14,106 nt of DNA from CAYUAI01 sp964442745 (GTDB taxonomy: Bacteria > Pseudomonadota > Gammaproteobacteria > S012-40), in NCBI GenBank assembly GCA_964442745.1, contig CAYUAI010000100.1, positions 1 to 14,106 of the forward strand. The letters run 5' to 3'. Position numbers and translations under genes: made by a program. The notes under the pieces are model-generated. The model did no database searches. It was not told the DNA's origin and saw only the letters and a program-made list of their open reading frames with translations. Positions 13,558 through 14,106 of this stretch are shown piece after piece; within the stretch, counting starts at the first letter, position 1; each line of letters starts with the position of its first letter.

Positions 13558-13808
13558 TAAAAGCCTAATAAAAAAGTCATTTTCTCATGCCTTTGGTGGT
13601 TATCCAAGTCATGGATGAGTGATTTTTTCGAATCATTAAAATGACCATCAAGTTCTATGCTCATTTCGAGCAAAAAATAGTCATTTTATTGTCTGGATCA
13701 TATCATTGATGAAAGATCGTGGAAAAATGGTAGACTGAAACGGCTAATTCGGTTAGAAAAACGCAACCACTAATCTTTGCGCCGCAAAATATTGTCCAAA
13801 TTGGCTCG
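13558..13808. other. Non-coding region upstream of folD
   Basis: No gene is seen between folD and the tRNA promoters. TAAAATGAC (13637-13645) and GTCATTTTA (13680-13688) form a perfect 9-bp inverted repeat with a 34-bp spacer, and GTCATTTT recurs at about 13576-13583. These could be operator half-sites or a chance feature of AT-rich DNA. The folD promoter must lie here on the - strand, but I cannot place it. Confidence 0.4.
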
Positions 13809-13836
13809 TTGACTCAAGTCGTCAAAATATTATTAT
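13809..13836 (+). promoter_or_regulatory. Upstream sigma70-type promoter for the tRNA cluster
   Basis: TTGACT (13809-13814) and TATTAT (13831-13836) are separated by 16 bp, about 84 bp before tRNA-Pro. It is a plausible second promoter in tandem with the better-spaced one downstream. Confidence 0.5.
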
Positions 13837-13853
13837 TCAGAGCGAAAGAATAA

Positions 13854-13882
13854 TTGACGTGACCGCTTTCGACGCGTATTAT
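13854..13882 (+). promoter_or_regulatory. Main sigma70-type promoter for the tRNA cluster
   Basis: TTGACG (13854-13859), a 17-bp spacer and TATTAT (13877-13882) are followed by a moderately GC-rich start region. Transcription would start near 13889, about 30 bp before tRNA-Pro. The near-consensus -35, ideal spacing and position are typical of stable-RNA promoters. Confidence 0.65.
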
Positions 13883-13919
13883 TCGGATCCTCGTCGATAC
13901 GGCGAACGTGAAATGACGC

Positions 13920-13996
13920 CGGGGTATAGCGCAGTCTGGTAGCGCGCCTGCTTTGGGAGCAGGATGTCGGGAGTTCGAATCTCTCTACCCCGACCA
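13920..13996 (+). tRNA. tRNA-Pro(UGG)
   Basis: A 77-nt cloverleaf. The acceptor stem CGGGGTA pairs with TACCCCG, and A plus an encoded CCA follow. The anticodon arm is CCTGC-TTTGGGA-GCAGG, giving anticodon TGG (reads CCA and other Pro codons by wobble). The T arm contains GTTCGAAT. CGGGGTATAGCGCAG is the familiar start of gammaproteobacterial tRNA-Pro. tRNA-Arg follows after 49 bp, probably in the same transcript. Confidence 0.96.
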
Positions 13997-14045
13997 ATTT
14001 TCACAGCGGATGTATATTTCAGCGAAGATATCTGCGTCGTTTTCT

Positions 14046-14106
14046 GCGCCCGTAGCTCATCAGGATAGAGCATCGGCCTTCTAAGCCGAGGGTAGCAGGT
14101 TCGAAT
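14046..14106 (+). tRNA. tRNA-Arg(UCU), 3' end beyond the window
   Basis: GCGCCCGTAGCTCATCAGG starts the acceptor and D arms. The anticodon arm is TCGGC-CTTCTAA-GCCGA with anticodon TCT (reads AGA/AGG). The window ends in the T loop (GGTTCGAAT), so the 3' half of the T stem and the acceptor strand are not visible. Confidence 0.93.

Noticed and set aside
13879..14073. 64-codon ORF on the minus strand over the tRNAs
   Set aside because: It lies antisense to tRNA-Pro and reads through tRNA sequence, a common false call.
1..14106. CRISPR array or complete insertion sequence
   Set aside because: No regularly spaced short repeats and no pair of terminal inverted repeats around the transposase remnant were seen.

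Overview
The window looks like part of a gammaproteobacterial chromosome. MutL, CysS and FolD are of gammaproteobacterial type, the tRNA-Pro to tRNA-Arg order is common in that class, and codon use is moderately AT-rich. The left half carries NACHT NTPases fused to formylglycine-generating-enzyme-like (FGE, C-type-lectin fold) domains with BrnT/BrnA and insertion-sequence debris. That mix is common in large, filamentous sulfur oxidisers of the Thiotrichales/Beggiatoa type, but placement at that level is inference.

Left, accessory half (1-7930). A DUF4143-type ATPase is cut by the left edge. Two related modules follow, both on the + strand. Module 1 (about 703-3370) reads NACHT, HEAT-like hinge, FGE-like domain in one frame, interrupted by TGA (2156-2158) and TAG (2303-2305). 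Its 5' part has been deleted and fused out of frame. Module 2 (about 4603-7744) has a coiled-coil N-terminal ORF, a glycine-rich linker, NACHT, hinge and an FGE-like C-terminus. It is split by frameshifts near 5246-5330 and by a TGA at 7292-7294, and it has lost 79 codons in frame from the start of its FGE domain. Between the modules lie a brnT-brnA toxin-antitoxin pair on the - strand, a zinc-ribbon end of an IS1595-like transposase, and an 80-bp remnant of a third FGE gene. Matching repeats upstream and downstream of the modules show that this was a tandem family of at least three copies.

The most interesting signal is at the 3' ends of the two FGE-like genes (3263-3331 and 7637-7705). Between flanks that are almost identical, the copies differ at 18 of 69 bases. 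All 18 lie at codon positions 1 or 2, none at position 3, and 14 of 23 codons change. This is the footprint expected of a diversity-generating retroelement (DGR) variable region, in which template adenines, largely in AAC/AAT codons, are randomised. No reverse transcriptase or template repeat lies in the window, so a DGR would have to act from elsewhere. The ancestral product would have been a three-part protein: N-terminal coiled-coil effector/adaptor, NACHT switch, hypervariable lectin-fold sensor. That is the layout of a conflict or immune-type receptor.

Right, core half (7932-14106). An exported rhodanese and a small exported protein of unknown function lie on the - strand. They are divergent from mutL-cysS, a likely operon encoding an endonuclease-type MutL and cysteinyl-tRNA synthetase. 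cysS converges on folD across a perfect 12-bp-stem hairpin. After a promoter-rich gap come tRNA-Pro(UGG) and a tRNA-Arg(UCU) cut by the right edge. This half looks intact and ordinary.
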